Assembly (NCBI GenBank): GCA_963932465.1
Contig: OZ010793.1
Span: 365,518,459 to 365,582,458, forward strand
DNA: 64,000 bases
Direction: 5' to 3'
From: Maratus speciosus
Taxonomy: Eukaryota; Arthropoda; Arachnida; Araneae; Salticidae
Part shown: piece by piece, positions 11,901-24,238 of the stretch
Numbering within the stretch: the stretch's first letter is position 1
Layout of the letters: each line of letters begins with the position of its first letter
Notes under the pieces: generated by a model
The model's database searches: none
The model's input: only the letters and a program-made list of their open reading frames with translations
What the model was told of the DNA's origin: nothing
Translations under genes and position numbers: made by a program

Positions 11901-13025
11901 AAGTAATTTTATATATTTATGTGGAATCTCGTACTCTAAAAAAAACTTTCTTAGTTTAGTTAGGAATTTTACTAGAACAAATTTCACATTGCATTTTAAC
12001 TGCAACTTTGTTTTTATATTGCAGATTACTATGTTTACAAAAAAAGTCATTTTTTATTAACAAAACTGTGAACGTTCACCTATTGTGCATATACGTAGTA
12101 CCTCTCTGATTCAATATGACATTTGCGCGAGCAGACCATCCATTATAGTTCAGTTTTTTTAAGAGTTAGACATGTTCATGATCGGGTAAAAAAATTTCTC
12201 ATCTGTGTGTTAACACTAAAAAAATACATATTAGCTATTAGCTCAACAAAATCAAACTAGTATACTGTGGCCAATGCAAAAAATTTTGTCATATCATTCT
12301 AATTAAAGTTATTCATAATTTACCATTATAATTAATTTTATTCATAACCGCTTCTCGGGTATTCAAAGCCAAAATTAAACCAGCATATATATATATTTAA
12401 ATAACATTCCAATTAATAAAATTGGGGCTATAGTTATAGAGCGGCTTTTGTGGTAGCCCTTTAACAGTATTCACATTCACTTTAAACCTTGTTGTTGCTA
12501 TCATCATTCATGTTTGATCGTATGGAACACAATTAGTATTTTGAAAAATAAAAATAGACATGGAGGGACATACTATTGAGATGATATTTAGTATGATTTT
12601 AATTTAATTAAAATAATTTTAAATTTCAGATTTATTCTAAAATGTCTTTTAAATATAAGTTTTAGATGTGCCTTCGTAGATCATCTAATTAATTGAACAA
12701 ATATTTGCATAAAAGTACAAAAAATGGAGAACAAGTCATGGGGAGCTTGCCATTACTGCTAAGCTATTGTTTGCTTACTTGTCTAACTCGTCAAAGTGAA
12801 TTCGAACAAACGAGTATGGTAAAGTTCTGTAGTGTGAGTTGCTATGATTTGGACAAAACATTTTATTCGAAGTATATGCCCTGTAACGTATACATATTCA
12901 GACTCCACATGCTCAAAACTGCTTGCTCTATCACAGTCCATTCACTTACTTTAAAACAAATTCAGAAGATATTATTTCATTTGAATCAATAATATTAAGA
13001 TCTTTCAGCTTTTAGATAATAATTT
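8943..13025. other. Long intronic stretch without recognised genes
   Basis: AT-rich throughout. It holds homopolymer tracts: T then G at about 9288-9312, C then T at 10207-10227, T at 11103-11120. The open frames here (for example 12693-12992) have no recognisable domain, codon signature or splice context. I see nothing else. Confidence 0.5.
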
Positions 13026-14690
13026 TTAGGGGTCCATACTTAAAAAGTAAAAACGGAACCATTATAAGATCACTCCTGTCTGTCTGTCACAGCCATTTTA
13101 CTCGTAAATTGTGGAATGTGAAAAGTCAAATTGGGAGAAGTAATAAAGATTATTAATGTACATATTTACAGATTATTAAACATTCACAAATATATTTAGT
13201 AAAAATGTTGAGGGGCTAATTAAGTTACTTGAAAAAAAAAAATCTTCTCTTTGCGGGGTATTGTGTAAAAGCTGTCATAACACTGAACTGAAAAATACAT
13301 TTCTTTTAATTTTAGGTATTATATTTTCAGAGATATCTTCGAAAACGTAGTGCAAAAATATGCCCCCCCCCCCCCCTCCTCTATTTCCGAATGTACTGAA
13401 ACTAAAATTCTGAAAATATTAGACGGGGGGAGGGGGGTATTAGCTCTCCCACTCCCCTCTTTATACTTAACCAATGAACGTCCAAATCTAATCAAGAAAA
13501 GCTCCTTATGATAATTTGAAGAAAAAAAATGTGAAGAAAATTGGATAATTCTGCATGAAAATCCATTTATCTAAATTAAGAGGGGGATTGCCTCCTTTTC
13601 CCCTTTTATACTTAAGCAATGAACCTCCAAATCTAATCAGGAAATCCCCTTATCAGAATAAACCGATATATAAAATTTGAAGCGATTCGAATAATTCTGC
13701 CTAAAAAAACATTTATATAAATTAAAGGTGGAGGGGGTTAGCTCCCGTTACCCCCTTTATACTTAACCATCGAACCCCAAAAACTAATCAGGGAAGCTCC
13801 TTATCAGAATAAACCGGTATTAAAATTTGCAGCAAATCCAATAATTCTTCCTGAAAAACCATTTGTCTAAATTAAAGGGGGGGGGGGATTAGCCCCCCAT
13901 GACTCCCTTTATACTTAACCAATGGACCCCCAAAACTAATCAGGAAAGCGCCCTATCAGAATGAATCTAGAAAAAAAAAATTGAAGCAAATCGGATAATT
14001 CTATCAAGAGTTATTATGCACATACTACATACATACATACATACAGAACGGGCGGACATGTTAGCTCTCAGGCTTTGATAGCCTGTGAGCTAAAAACAGA
14101 CTAATTTAATTAGAATTAATCACAAATACTATGGGATTCACACCTAGTTGCATTGAGTGGATCTCTCAATACGCCTCCCATGTCTTTAAACGTTAATTAA
14201 AAACCTATTTGAAAAACGAGGCACGGACCAAGGTGACGTTGCAATTTTGCGACCTCCTTTCGAAGCGCGCTTAGTCCAATGCTAAGTTTAAATTTTGAAC
14301 AAGAGTTTTGTTTTAGCTACACCGTAAAAAGAAAATATTATTGCTATGCTAAACTTAGTTTTACGAAATGCCAAATGAAGTTTAAATATGCACTACTTTT
14401 GTTGTCAGTACCGAATTAAGTTCATCATTAACACATTACGATATGATTAAAACTAGAGTTATACAGAATAGCAATATTTGATATTATTTAGGCTTCATAT
14501 CTCTTTGAACTTTTATGGTATACCTATTCATACTTTTCTAGTATATACAGATATACTCAACCCTACATTGTTTAGTTTTTTACCAAGTCTTATTATTCTT
14601 TTAGCAACGATTTTTATTAATAATACAGTTAATAATTCATGTATTTATTGTACGGAACCCTCTGAGCGCGAGTAATGCTCGCACTTGACC
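13026..14690 (-). mobile_element. ACGGAACC-family element, copy 1 (interrupted)
   Basis: The hairpin end at 13028-13060 is made of GGGGTCCAT and ACGGAACC arms, next to a CTGTCTGTCTGTC microsatellite. The opposite end has the single short repeat TACGGAACCCT (14651-14661), followed by a ~30-bp block with its own GCGAG/CTCGC hairpin. 13026-13425 and 14090-14690 align with 39025-39420 and 39785-40394. The part between is a different inserted element. Outside the hairpin the flank reads TAAAAA on the element's own strand. Oriented by the hairpin as the 3' end, so minus strand. Confidence 0.75.
13427..14091 (+). mobile_element. CTAATCAGG tandem-array element, copy A (5' end missing)
   Basis: About four monomers of a ~145-152-bp unit (centred on TCCAAATCTAATCA: 13485, 13630, 13781, 13933) are followed by ACATACATACATACATAC and the terminal hairpin AGCTCTCAGGCTttgatAGCCTGTGAGCT (14063-14091). 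The flank continues TAAAAA. The subterminal copy of the short repeat at the left is absent. It lies inside ACGGAACC copy 1: the same interval in the other copy holds unrelated sequence. Confidence 0.8.
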
Positions 14691-14859
14691 TTTTATTGTA
14701 AGTGTGGAATACGTCATATGAATATTCTATATACATTACATTTTTGTAAGCAGAATGCATATATGCCAAAACATTTATATTAACATATATATTAAATCGA
14801 GTTGTTCAAACAAAAGTAAAGATATTTATTCGCCATTTCAGTTAGCTGACGATATTTCA

Positions 14860-15110
14860 TTATTTACTTTTTATCTTTTCTTTTTAGTCACAATAAAGGG
14901 AGTAATTTTTAGAGAAACTTTGTTATAAGTTACTAAAAAGTTAATATCTCGGAAACTAATTCAAATTTTAAAATCTGAGAGCTTAAATGCCTTCCTCGGA
15001 TCTATGAGGATAATTGGTGTTAATTTAATTGCATTGCATTCCTTATTCTAGGAGGAGGAGTTGGGAAAGACAAACAGACAATAAGATTTTAATGTAATAG
15101 GCTAGCTGTA
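14860..15110. repeat. Dispersed repeat with CAGACA end, copy 1
   Basis: Resembles 21440-21705: both hold a TAATATCTCrGAAA block, a CTGAGAkCTTA block, ATTCTAGGA and an ACAAACAGACA-type tract running into ATTTTAATRTAATA. Possibly a truncated member of a further microsatellite-tailed family; the ends are not clear. Confidence 0.55.
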
Positions 15111-15157
15111 TGGCAACCGTGTTACGTTTAACTTGCATGAATCGTTCAATTCTTTAA

Positions 15158-15885
15158 GGGGTCTCAGGACTCTTAAAATTGGGGGGGTGACCATTTTCAA
15201 CGTGTGATATTTAAAAATTTTTTTGATTTTGAGACACAATTTTAATTGGGATGAAAGATATAACTATGTTCTTCCATTTCATGTATTTAAAAAATATCAA
15301 GATGCAGAATTAGTATTTATAGGGGACTCCAAACTGTCAGACATTTGTCGAGCAGAAAATTGCTATAACAGCTTACGTGCAGGCTTACAAAATAAATTTT
15401 GCAACTAGAAATTTTTTGTGCCAAATTATACTTCAAATTTTAAAAATTACCCTGAATCTAAATAAATTTGTAAGTAAAGCATTTTTATATTTTTAATACA
15501 AAGTTCTATTTAGCTACTACAAAATTTTGAAAATTTCAACAGTATAATATCACCTAAAAAAATATTTTTTTGAACAATAAAAAGGGAAATTTTAGGTTCA
15601 GTTTATACAGACTAACATGAAATATATGTTTTAAAAATGTCATGAAAAAATATTCAGAAGTTTTTGAGATATCCTGCGCGTTATGCCCAAAAATGAAAAA
15701 ATGACTTCAAAGTTTCGGAAATGCCGCTTCAGCTATTGAGCAGGTATAATTCTAAAAGCCATAACTTCTGTTCTAATGGAAATTTTAAGGAAACAATTAT
15801 ATCAAAATGTTCAGAAAAGATAGAAATTTAACATTAAAAAAATTAAAATTTCGAAAATTTTAAGCTTTAAGAGTTCTGAGACCCT
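15158..15885. mobile_element. TTAA-type MITE (GGGTCTCAG ends)
   Basis: Inverted ends GGGGTCTCAGGACTCTTAAA (left) and, complemented, AGGGTCTCAGAACTCTTAAA (right) are flanked by TTAA at 15154-15157 and 15886-15889. It is 728 bp. The 61-residue open frame inside (15223-15408) matches no family I know. TTAA target and length fit a piggyBac-type non-autonomous element. Confidence 0.8.
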
Positions 15886-15889
15886 TTAA

Positions 15890-16251
15890 GGCGAAATGAA
15901 ATATAACTATTGTAAATTTAGAAGACAATTGTAATACTAATTTTATTAAATAGAATATTTAAAATAACATCATATTTATAATTTAAGTCAAAATCTTTTC
16001 CAATAAAAATGCACATTTTCAGTAACTTTGTCAAAAGCTCTTCTTTCTTTCAAGATTTGGCTTCTAATTCCGGAGCTGGTGGAATAAAAATGACGTCATT
16101 TGCGTGAATTTATACAAAATTGACGTTGTTTAGATGAATTTTATAAACGCATTTTATATTTACAAATTAAAATATATGCTTGCAAAAACTATAATTTTTT
16201 TCGCTGAAACATTTTGTTTTAAACAACCTTATATGAAAAGTTTGTATCGCC

Positions 16252-16288
<37 letters not shown>

Positions 16289-16364
16289 TTGAAATTTTGT
16301 GTTCCTCCTTTAAATTATGTCTTTGTAAATAGGAAGCAAGAATTCTTTAGTAAAAAACAAGGAG
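15890..16364. other. Unannotated stretch with a 28-A tract
   Basis: Contains one TGACGTCA (near 16091) and a long A run at about 16258-16285. No gene recognised. Confidence 0.5.
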
Positions 16365-17513
16365 ATTTTCATTTAAATAGTTCAAGAAGTTACATCAATT
16401 TAGCACCAATTCATATCAAAGTATATCTGAATTTGAAGTTTGATGAAAATTCGTGCATTAGTTCTTTAGATAAAGCTATAGCGGAAATTCTGAAAAATAT
16501 GGCATAGCAGCGCCACCGTTTGAGCGATTTACACCAAAACATAATCAGCACTAATTGATATCAAGGTATACCTGAATCTGAAGTTTGATGAAAATTCGTG
16601 CATTAGATATTAAGATAGAACTATGGTGGAAATTCTGAAAATGCAACATAGCAACGCCGCCTGTTGAGCGATTTGCACCAAAACATAAACAGCACTGATT
16701 CATATCAAGGTATACCTGAATCTGAAGTTTGTTAAAAATCCAAGCATTAGTTCTTGAGATAGAGCTATTGCGGAAATTGCAAAAAATGCAGCATAGCAGC
16801 GCCATCTGTTGAGCGATTTACACTAAAATCCATAAAACGTCAATTCATGTCAAGGACTAACTGAATCTCAAATTTGATGAAAATCCGTGCATTAGTTCTG
16901 GAGATTGAGCTATTGTGGAAATCGTGAAAAAGCTGCATAGCAGCGCCACCTGTTGAACGATTTACACCAAAAACTAAACAGGACTAATTCATATCCAAGT
17001 ATACCTGAATCTGAAGTTTGTTGAAAATCCAAGCATTAGTTCTTGAGATAGAACTATTGCGGAAATTACAAAAAGTACAGCATAGCAGCGCCACCTGTTG
17101 AGCGATTTACACCAAAATCCAGAAAACGTCAATTCGTGTCAAGGACTAACTGAATCTGAAGTTTGATGAATATCCGTGCATTAGTTCTAAAGATTGAGCT
17201 ATTGTGGAAATCACGAAAAATACTGCATAGCAGCGCCACCTGTTGAGCGATTTACACCAAAAACTAATCAGCACCAATTTATATCAGGGACTAATTGAAT
17301 ATCGATTTTTATTAAATTCCGTGCATTAGTTCTTGAGTTAGAGCGCCCACAAAATTTGTGTCGCATACAGACAGACAGACTCACAGACCTTCATTTTGTA
17401 AAAACATGTTTTTTGGAATCTCTGATCCCCTAAAACCTGTAAATCCGTCGAAAACCGAAAGTCGAAAATTTTCATGAATCCAATACTTTCTTCTTGTAAA
17501 GATAGAAGAAAGT
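16365..17513 (+). mobile_element. GCGCCACC tandem-array element, copy 1
   Basis: Six monomers with the GCGCCACC core at 16511, 16655, 16800, 16944, 17089 and 17234: spacing 144-145 bp. A last partial unit runs into GCGCCCACAAAATTTGTGTC, then CAGACAGACAGAC, then the terminal hairpin ACTTTCTTC...GAAGAAAGT (17485-17513). The flank is TAAAAA. The left end lacks the subterminal ACTTTCTTCTAT seen in copies 2 and 3 and is probably truncated or diverged. Confidence 0.85.
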
Positions 17514-17574
17514 AAAAATGCAGAATAATGCAATGGAATAATTTCTTTGTCAGTTTGTCGGCAGACAATTTTTC

Positions 17575-17734
17575 TTCTTTTTAAGATAAATTTATTCCTA
17601 AAACTTAAATATTTGAAAATAAGTTTTTATTTCTTCATACTTTCTTGAAACTGTAATTTAATCAGGATATTGTTTTCACTGTTCATGTTCAAATTAAATA
17701 TATTTATACTTATCAATTTTTAAATGACATTAAT
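17575..17734. repeat. Dispersed repeat shared with 21283-21400
   Basis: AAAATAAGTTTTTAT, TAATTTAATCA and GATATTGTTTTCAC occur in the same order and spacing at both sites. The family is not identified. Confidence 0.6.
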
Positions 17735-18810
17735 AACTAGTCGGATGTACCAATCCCAAAACTTTCTTCTATCTCATACATGTTAATACTTTAAAATTTG
17801 CTATCACATTGCCAAAATCAAATGGCAATCTATGCATCTCATGAGGATTCTAAAGATATGAAATTCCGTGCATTAGTTCTTAAGATATGACTATCGCTGA
17901 AATCGGCTAAATCCAGCAAAAGGCTGTCTAGCAGCGCCACCTATTGGGTGATTTATACCAAATACTAATCAGCAACAATTTATGTCAACGTCTGACTGAA
18001 TCTGAAGTTTGGAGAAAATCCGTGCATTAGTTTTTGAGATAGAGCTATAGCGAAAATCGTGAAAATTCCTGCATAGCAGCGCCACCTATTGGGTGATTAA
18101 CACAAAAACCTAATTAACAGCAACTTGTGTCAACATACAACTAAATCTGAAGTTAGATGAAAATTCGTCCATTAGTTCTATAGATAGAGCTATTGAGGCA
18201 ATCGTGAAAAAGGCAGCACAGAAGCGCCACCTGTTGGGCGATTTACACCAACACATAACCGGTAGCAAGTCATATCAAGGACTAACTGAATCTGAAGTTT
18301 GATGAAAATCCGTGCGTTAGTTCTTAAGATAGAGCTATTGGGGAAATCGTGTAAATCCTGCAAAATGCATCATAACAGCGCCACCTGTTGGGCGATTTAC
18401 ACCAAAACGTAATCAGCATCAATTCATATCAAGGACTAACTAAATCTGAAGTTTGATCAAAATCCGTGCATTAGTTCTTGAGATAGACCTATTGCGAAAA
18501 TCGTGAAAAATGCAGCATAGCAGCGCCACCTGTTGAGCGATTTATACCAAAAACTAATCAGCATCAATTTGTATTAGGGACTAACTGAATATAATTTTTT
18601 ATTAAATTCCGTGCATTAGTTCTTGAGATAGAGCGCCCACAAAATTTGTGTCACATACACACAGACAGACAGACAGAGTCACAGACAGACATTTTGTAAA
18701 AACATGTTTTTCGGAATCTCTGACCCCTAAAACATGTAAATCCGTCGAAAACCGGAATTCGAAAATTTTCATGAATCCAATACTTTCTTCTTGTAAAGAT
18801 AGAAGAAAGT
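17735..18810 (+). mobile_element. GCGCCACC tandem-array element, copy 2 (complete)
   Basis: Starts with a short block (ACTAGT...CCAATCCCAA), then the subterminal repeat ACTTTCTTCTATC (17761). The array cores lie at 17935, 18080, 18225, 18379 and 18524 (145, 145, 154, 145 bp apart). A CAGACAGACAGACAGA tract follows, then the terminal hairpin (18782-18810). The hairpin arm is the reverse complement of the subterminal repeat. The flank reads TAATAAAAA. No coding capacity. Confidence 0.85.
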
Positions 18811-19163
18811 AATAAAAATATAATAATCCCTATAGTATTTTCTTTTTTTCCTCCGTTATGCACAGTAGCGTGCACATACGAGTATGACATTATCTGGACG
18901 AATTTGTTCAAAACCATTTCTAGTTTATGTTTTAAAATAATGCTAATCGGTAAACCATTCTGGCGTTAAGCACCGTTGTGAAGTTTTAATCGCCATCTAT
19001 AAGAAATAATTATACTTGAAAATTTGTGTTTCTTCTTTAACTTCAGTTCTTGTAAGCATGATACTGCAATTCGCTACTTAAATACAAGGAGCTCTAATGT
19101 GTTTTTGTTTAACCTCCGTGGTTGAATGTATAAAACTGAAAAAAAGCTACGATGGATATTTTT

Positions 19164-20259
19164 ACTTTCTTCTATCTTTACAAGAAGAAAGTATTGGATT
19201 CGTGAAAATTTTCGACTCCCGGTTTTCGACGGATTTACACGTTTTAGAATGCCCAGAACACGATTTGATGGTTTTTAGAAAATGTCTGTCTGTCACTCCG
19301 TCACTCTGTCACTCTGTCACTCTGTCTGTGAGTCTGTATGTGACAAAAATTTTGTGGGCGCTCTATCTCAAGAACTAATGCACAGAATTTCACAAAACTT
19401 ATTATTTAGTTATACCTTGATATAAACTAGACCTGATTAGTTTTTGGTGAAAATCGCCCAACAGGTGGCGCTGCTATGCGGCATTTTTCACGATTTCTGC
19501 AATAGCTATATCTCAAGAACTACTGCACGGATTTTCATAAAACTTCAGATTCAGTTAGTCCAGGATATATTTTGGTGCTGATTACTTTTTTGTGAAAATC
19601 GCCCAACAGGTGGCGCTGCTATGCTGCATTACTCATGATTATCGGAATAGCTCTAACTCAAGAAAAAATACACGAATTTTCATCAAACTTCAGATTTCGT
19701 TAGTCCTTGATATAAATTATTTTTGTTTAATTTTTGGTGTAAATCGCCCAACAGGTGGCGCTGCTGTGCTGCATTTTCACGATTTTCGCAAGAGCTGTAT
19801 CTCAAGAACTATTGCACGGATTTTCATCAAACTTCAGATTTAGTTAGTCCTTGACATGAATTGACGTGTAAATTACTGGTGTTTAATTTTTGGTGTAAAT
19901 CGCTCAACAGGTGGCGCTGCTATGCTGTATTTTTTGCGATTTCCGTAATAGCTTTATCTCAAGAACTAACGCTTAGATTTTCAACAAACTTCAGATTCAG
20001 GTATACCTTGATATCATTTAGTGCTGTTTATTTTTAGTGTAAATCGCTCAACAGGTGGCGCTGCTATGCTACATTTTTCAGAATTGCCGCTGTAGCTCTA
20101 TCTCAAGAACTAATGCACGAATTTTCATCAAACTTCAAATTCAGATATACTTTGATATGAATTGGTGCTAAATTCATGTAATTTCTTGTACTATTTAAAT
20201 GATTTATTTGACGTAATTTATATAGAAGAAAGTTTTGTGATGGCCACAACATACTAGTT
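19164..20259 (-). mobile_element. GCGCCACC tandem-array element, copy 3 (complete, inverted)
   Basis: Mirror image of copy 2: terminal hairpin at 19164-19192 (flank TAAAAA when complemented), then CTGTCTGTC/CACTCTGT tract. GTGGCGCTGCT cores follow at 19467, 19612, 19757, 19913 and 20057. The subterminal repeat ATAGAAGAAAGT ends at 20233, followed by the outer block with GATGGCC and ACTAGT. It faces copy 2 hairpin-to-hairpin across about 350 bp. Confidence 0.85.
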
Positions 20260-20389
20260 TATGTCAGGGGAATGGACGATATTTGTGACATCATCAAACG
20301 TCATGATGGCGTTTTTCTTTTACTTAGCCAAATTGCGTCCCAATTTTCCGTACAAGCGTTAGCCAAAAGCCAATCAAATTAGTAATATA

Positions 20390-21234
20390 CAATGGAACCC
20401 GGTTAAGACGCTCACGGTTAATATGCGATCCCGCTTAATACGCGGATTTTTTCCGGCCCCTTAAACATCGTCCATAATGCTAATGCAAAAATATCACGTT
20501 TAATACGCGAACGGTTAATATGCGATCCCGCTTAATACGCGATGGATTTTATGTTGTTTGGGGCAAAAAATCACCTTTAAGACGCGAATTCGTTGATCAA
20601 GATGCGAATTCCTTCTCTCTTATCTAGTAGTGTTGAGAATATAGCAGATTTTTTTCATGCAGGCAAAAAACACTTTACGAATAGTATTATTCACTTTATT
20701 TAATAACAAGTTAATTAAGACGAACATTACTAAAAGAAAATAGTGGTAGATATTTGAATAGAGAAAACCCTTTAAATTAGCAACACTGGAATTCGTCTTT
20801 GATGCTGCGACCTAACGTTCTTTCGTCTCTCGCTTCGTGTATGTTTTCACTGTAGTAGCGAAATAGGAGAATTCAAAATGCTCAGATACAACGTAAAAAA
20901 TATGATTAACGATGTTTGTGCTTGCTTTTAGTGAATTGTAAATGTACGTACATCACAACCATGTTTTATAATGCATATTTTAGGTCGAGTCAGCCCTATA
21001 AAAGGAAACAATGAGTAAAAAATTAATACTATTAAATTTTAATGTAAATACGAAATGGCACAATTTTCAACCGTAAACATATAAATAAAAGATCTAAAGT
21101 TCATTTAGACAATTAGATGTTGTAAATAAGCCCAGTTCCTGCACCATTATACAAATCACGTTTAATACGCGATCCCGCTTAATACGCGACTTTTGTCCAC
21201 TCCCTTGAAACGCGTCCTTAACCTGGTTCCACTG
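20390..21234. mobile_element. pogo/Tigger-like TA element, non-autonomous
   Basis: Ends CAATGGAACCCGGTTAAGAC (left) and, complemented, CAGTGGAACCAGGTTAAGGA (right) are flanked by TA (20388-20389 and 21235-21236). CAGTGGAACC ends with TA duplication are typical of pogo/Tigger elements. Inside, TTTAATACGCGA/CGCTTAATACGCG motifs are reiterated near both ends (about 20500-20550 and 21160-21190). There is no transposase in the 845 bp. Confidence 0.8.
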
Positions 21235-21282
21235 TAATTCCCCACAAGCATTTCAAGCTCTGCTCAGTGCGTGCGGTCCAAA

Positions 21283-21705
21283 ACTGATTCCTAAAAGCTT
21301 GAATATGGGAAAATAAGTTTTTATTCCTTGAAATTTTCTTTTAAAATATAATTTAATCACGATATTGTTTTCACCATATATAATTCAAATAAAAGATAAT
21401 TTCATATTTCAATTTCAATTTGAAAATGGCGTAAAAAAATCTAAAAATCCCTGTCGCTTCCCTTTTGCTCCCTTTTATAAAATAAATAAATAAATAAATA
21501 ATTAAATTACCATTATTGCAGAAATGTCATTAAATTTTACAAATTAATTAATATCTCAGAAAGTAATTCAGATTTAAAAATTCTGAGATCTTATATGATC
21601 CACGAGGATAACTGGTATTAAATTCTTTCGCCCAATGTACCATATTCTAGGAAGAGTAGCTGGGAAATACAAATAGACAGACAGATTTTAATATAATATT
21701 TCCAA
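21283..21705. repeat. Dispersed repeats: partner of 17575 and of 14860
   Basis: 21283-21400 matches 17575-17720. 21440-21705 matches 14860-15110 and ends in AGACAGACAGATTTTAATAT. An (AAAT)n tract lies at 21479-21502. The two pieces may be one family. Confidence 0.5.
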
Positions 21706-21934
21706 ATCTTCCATTTTCTTTTAGAAATGATAATAGAAAATAATTTGTTTGTATTTTCCTAACAAATCAGCCAAATTTAATCGAAACTATACAGCTAATT
21801 CCGAGTACCTCACCAACATACTTACGTAATTGCAAGTTAATGAGATGTTTTTTGCTGTAACTATTGCGAGACAGACAGACAACCAAAAATTTTTCGTGTC
21901 TCCGCAGTGGATTTCAAATAACGTTTCGGCAACA

Positions 21935-22005
21935 AGGCACAGGTAACTCAGTATAAAACTACACCTGGTAAGGTTATGTGTTCGATTATCACCTCCAATC
22001 AAAGA
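21935..22005 (+). repeat. Possible tRNA-like SINE head
   Basis: GGTAACTCAGTAT (21942-21954) resembles an A box and GTTCGATTATC (21980-21990) a B box. Box spacing is a little short and there is no acceptor stem. An upstream GACAGACAGACA tract at 21870 may belong to another repeat. Confidence 0.35.
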
Positions 22006-23211
22006 GAAGGATGCGATGTGCGATTGAAATTCACATTAAAAAAAGATTTGCAAATACAAAGAAGATTGAGAACCATTGATACGCGTTCTTCAGCCCATAT
22101 TTTTATTATTAGCATAAGCTGCCATATGTATCAATATCAATTATATGCAGACATAAAATTTACAGTGCAATCAGTGCAAGTAATTTGATCTGGATATATA
22201 TTTCAGTCAATCCTGAAAGAGAAAAAAAAGTGCATGTTCCAACTATTTAGTTTTATTAACAGCTATCAAATACTTTACTTATTTTGTTTCATTATTGTAA
22301 TTCTTGCATCTGAATGGTTGACCCTGATTATTTACATTAATATTCATTGAACATTTTTTCTTTTATTTTATTCGAATGATCATAGGTCATTTAGCTTGAG
22401 CTTGTTTGACCCAAAAGATTCATACTTAATTAATATTTCACTGTTTGTTTTGAAGTCTTGGACCACCATGGAAATTCTTCTTGGCGGTTGAACTTGCAAT
22501 GAAGAAAAAATTAATTACTTGCTGTGTACATACTGTAACTCGGAGTTGCGACCTCAATAAATCTGTTCTTTCTTCGGCTATTCATCACCTCCGTTCATTT
22601 TTGTTTTTTGTTTTTTTAATTAGCTAAGTGATTAGCTGAACATCCTGGTTTATTAGACCGTTTCACGGTGCAAAATTTGTTCGCGGGGAAAATTTTAATT
22701 TGTTTTGAGTATAAATTTAATATGCAATTAGTCATTAAATTAATCTTGATATTTGTGTACTATGAATATAATTTAAAAAGTGTCTTGTATTTTTCTGTTA
22801 ATTTAATTCCTAAAGTAATTTCAAAAGTATATCATTGAAAAATAATTGAAGTACTGCATTACATTTCAACTCCATTTAGAGCACAGTCTTTTGCAGTTTA
22901 TTTTATTTATTTATTTTTGAAAAAGTTTTAACATATTTAGCATTTTTTTTTAATAGTTTGTGTGTTTGTGGCAAGCCTCAGCGTGCCCAAGCGTGAGCTA
23001 TTATTTCATGCATTTTTTAAAAATAGAATAATGACAATTTGTATATTGATTTTGTAGACACCCTATATATTACTTTTACAAGTAAATAAATAAATAAATA
23101 ATAATATCTGAATAAGATATATTAAATGTTTATGTGTGGATAGATGAAAATTATTTCGTAATTGCATACTTGTCAACCTCACGTAAAACTATTCGCTTTG
23201 ACAAAAGTCAG
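22006..23211. other. Unannotated stretch
   Basis: AT-rich; an AATAAATAAATAAATAA tract at 23084-23101. The short segment 22520-22600 has TGTA...AATAAA...CA spacing reminiscent of a retroelement LTR, but no partner or primer site was found. Nothing else recognised. Confidence 0.4.
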
Positions 23212-23215
23212 TTAA

Positions 23216-23667
23216 GTCTGCTAGTCACTTAGCGTCCGAATTCCCGTCGGTAATATTAAGTCTATGGGCGTTTGATGCATTTTTATATTCAAAATATCTC
23301 CTCAGGAAATTAATATTTTTAGCCTTTTTTTTCTGTGTATTCTTCTTAAATATCTTCTTAAAGGGTGTCTTTTTTTTTTTCTTAGTTTTCAAAATATTTC
23401 TAAAATCTACGCACAATTTTATAGGAAGTGTTAAAATTTTACTCCCAGTTCGTCAGTTTTTAAAACATAAAATATTAAATTAAGCATAGACTTTAGAAAT
23501 ATTTTCACAACTAAGAAAAAAAGTGACATCCTTCAAGAACAGAACACTGAAAAATGAGCTTAAAACAAATTAATTCTCTGAGGAGATATTTTAAGTATAA
23601 GAATCCATCAAACACTCATAGACTTAACATTACCGAGGGGAATTCGGAAGTTGAGTGACTAGCAGCC
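23216..23667. mobile_element. TTAA-type foldback element
   Basis: Left GTCTGCTAGTCACTTAGC and right (complemented) GGCTGCTAGTCACTCAAC open two inverted arms of roughly 100 bp or more. The arms also share CGAATTCCC, TTAAGTCTATG and AAATATCTCCTCAG. Flanked by TTAA at 23212-23215 and 23668-23671. No coding capacity. Confidence 0.85.
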
Positions 23668-23671
23668 TTAA

Positions 23672-24230
23672 GCACGTTTTGAACCGGAAAATTTATTTAA
23701 TAAAATGTTTCTTGTGTTGCATGTATTTCATTTCATTAATTAATTAAAATGTTTGTTTCGAAACATGTTTATTTGACTTGAATCAAATTGAAAGTTTTAC
23801 GTGACGTTAGCAAGAATGTGTGATTGTGGCTCAAAAATGATTTAAAGACGTGTATTTATTAATTTGAAAATAGTCTTAATATATCGACATTATATCAGTG
23901 AAAAGATTGAATACTTATTTTGTTTTTTAACCTGTTATACTCGCTTGTGACATGAAATAATGAAACCTTTTGAATAGAAGTCATTTTTCAGTTCACCTTC
24001 CGAAGTGTTATCAATAATTTTTCTTCTTTATTATATTCAAGTGATTGTCGCTGATTAATAATTTCAAAGATATATTAAAGAATGATGATAAATTATTTTT
24101 TAAACTGATTTAACTAATGCATTTATAAATATTCATACACTTGTCGAATAAGGCAAAAATTTTAATTTAATAAATATAAAAGTAAAAATAGCTACACTCT
24201 TAATGATTTTTGCTGTGTTTCTTTAAGGTA
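23672..24230. other. Unannotated stretch
   Basis: AT-rich sequence with no recognised gene or repeat. Confidence 0.5.
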
Positions 24231-24238
24231 TGGTTAAC

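Noticed and set aside
12693..12992. 99-residue frame in plain intronic DNA
   Set aside because: No domain, no splice or start context, and AT-driven residue composition.
22520..22600. LTR-like TGTA...AATAAA...CA segment
   Set aside because: No paired LTR, primer-binding site or retroelement coding sequence near it.
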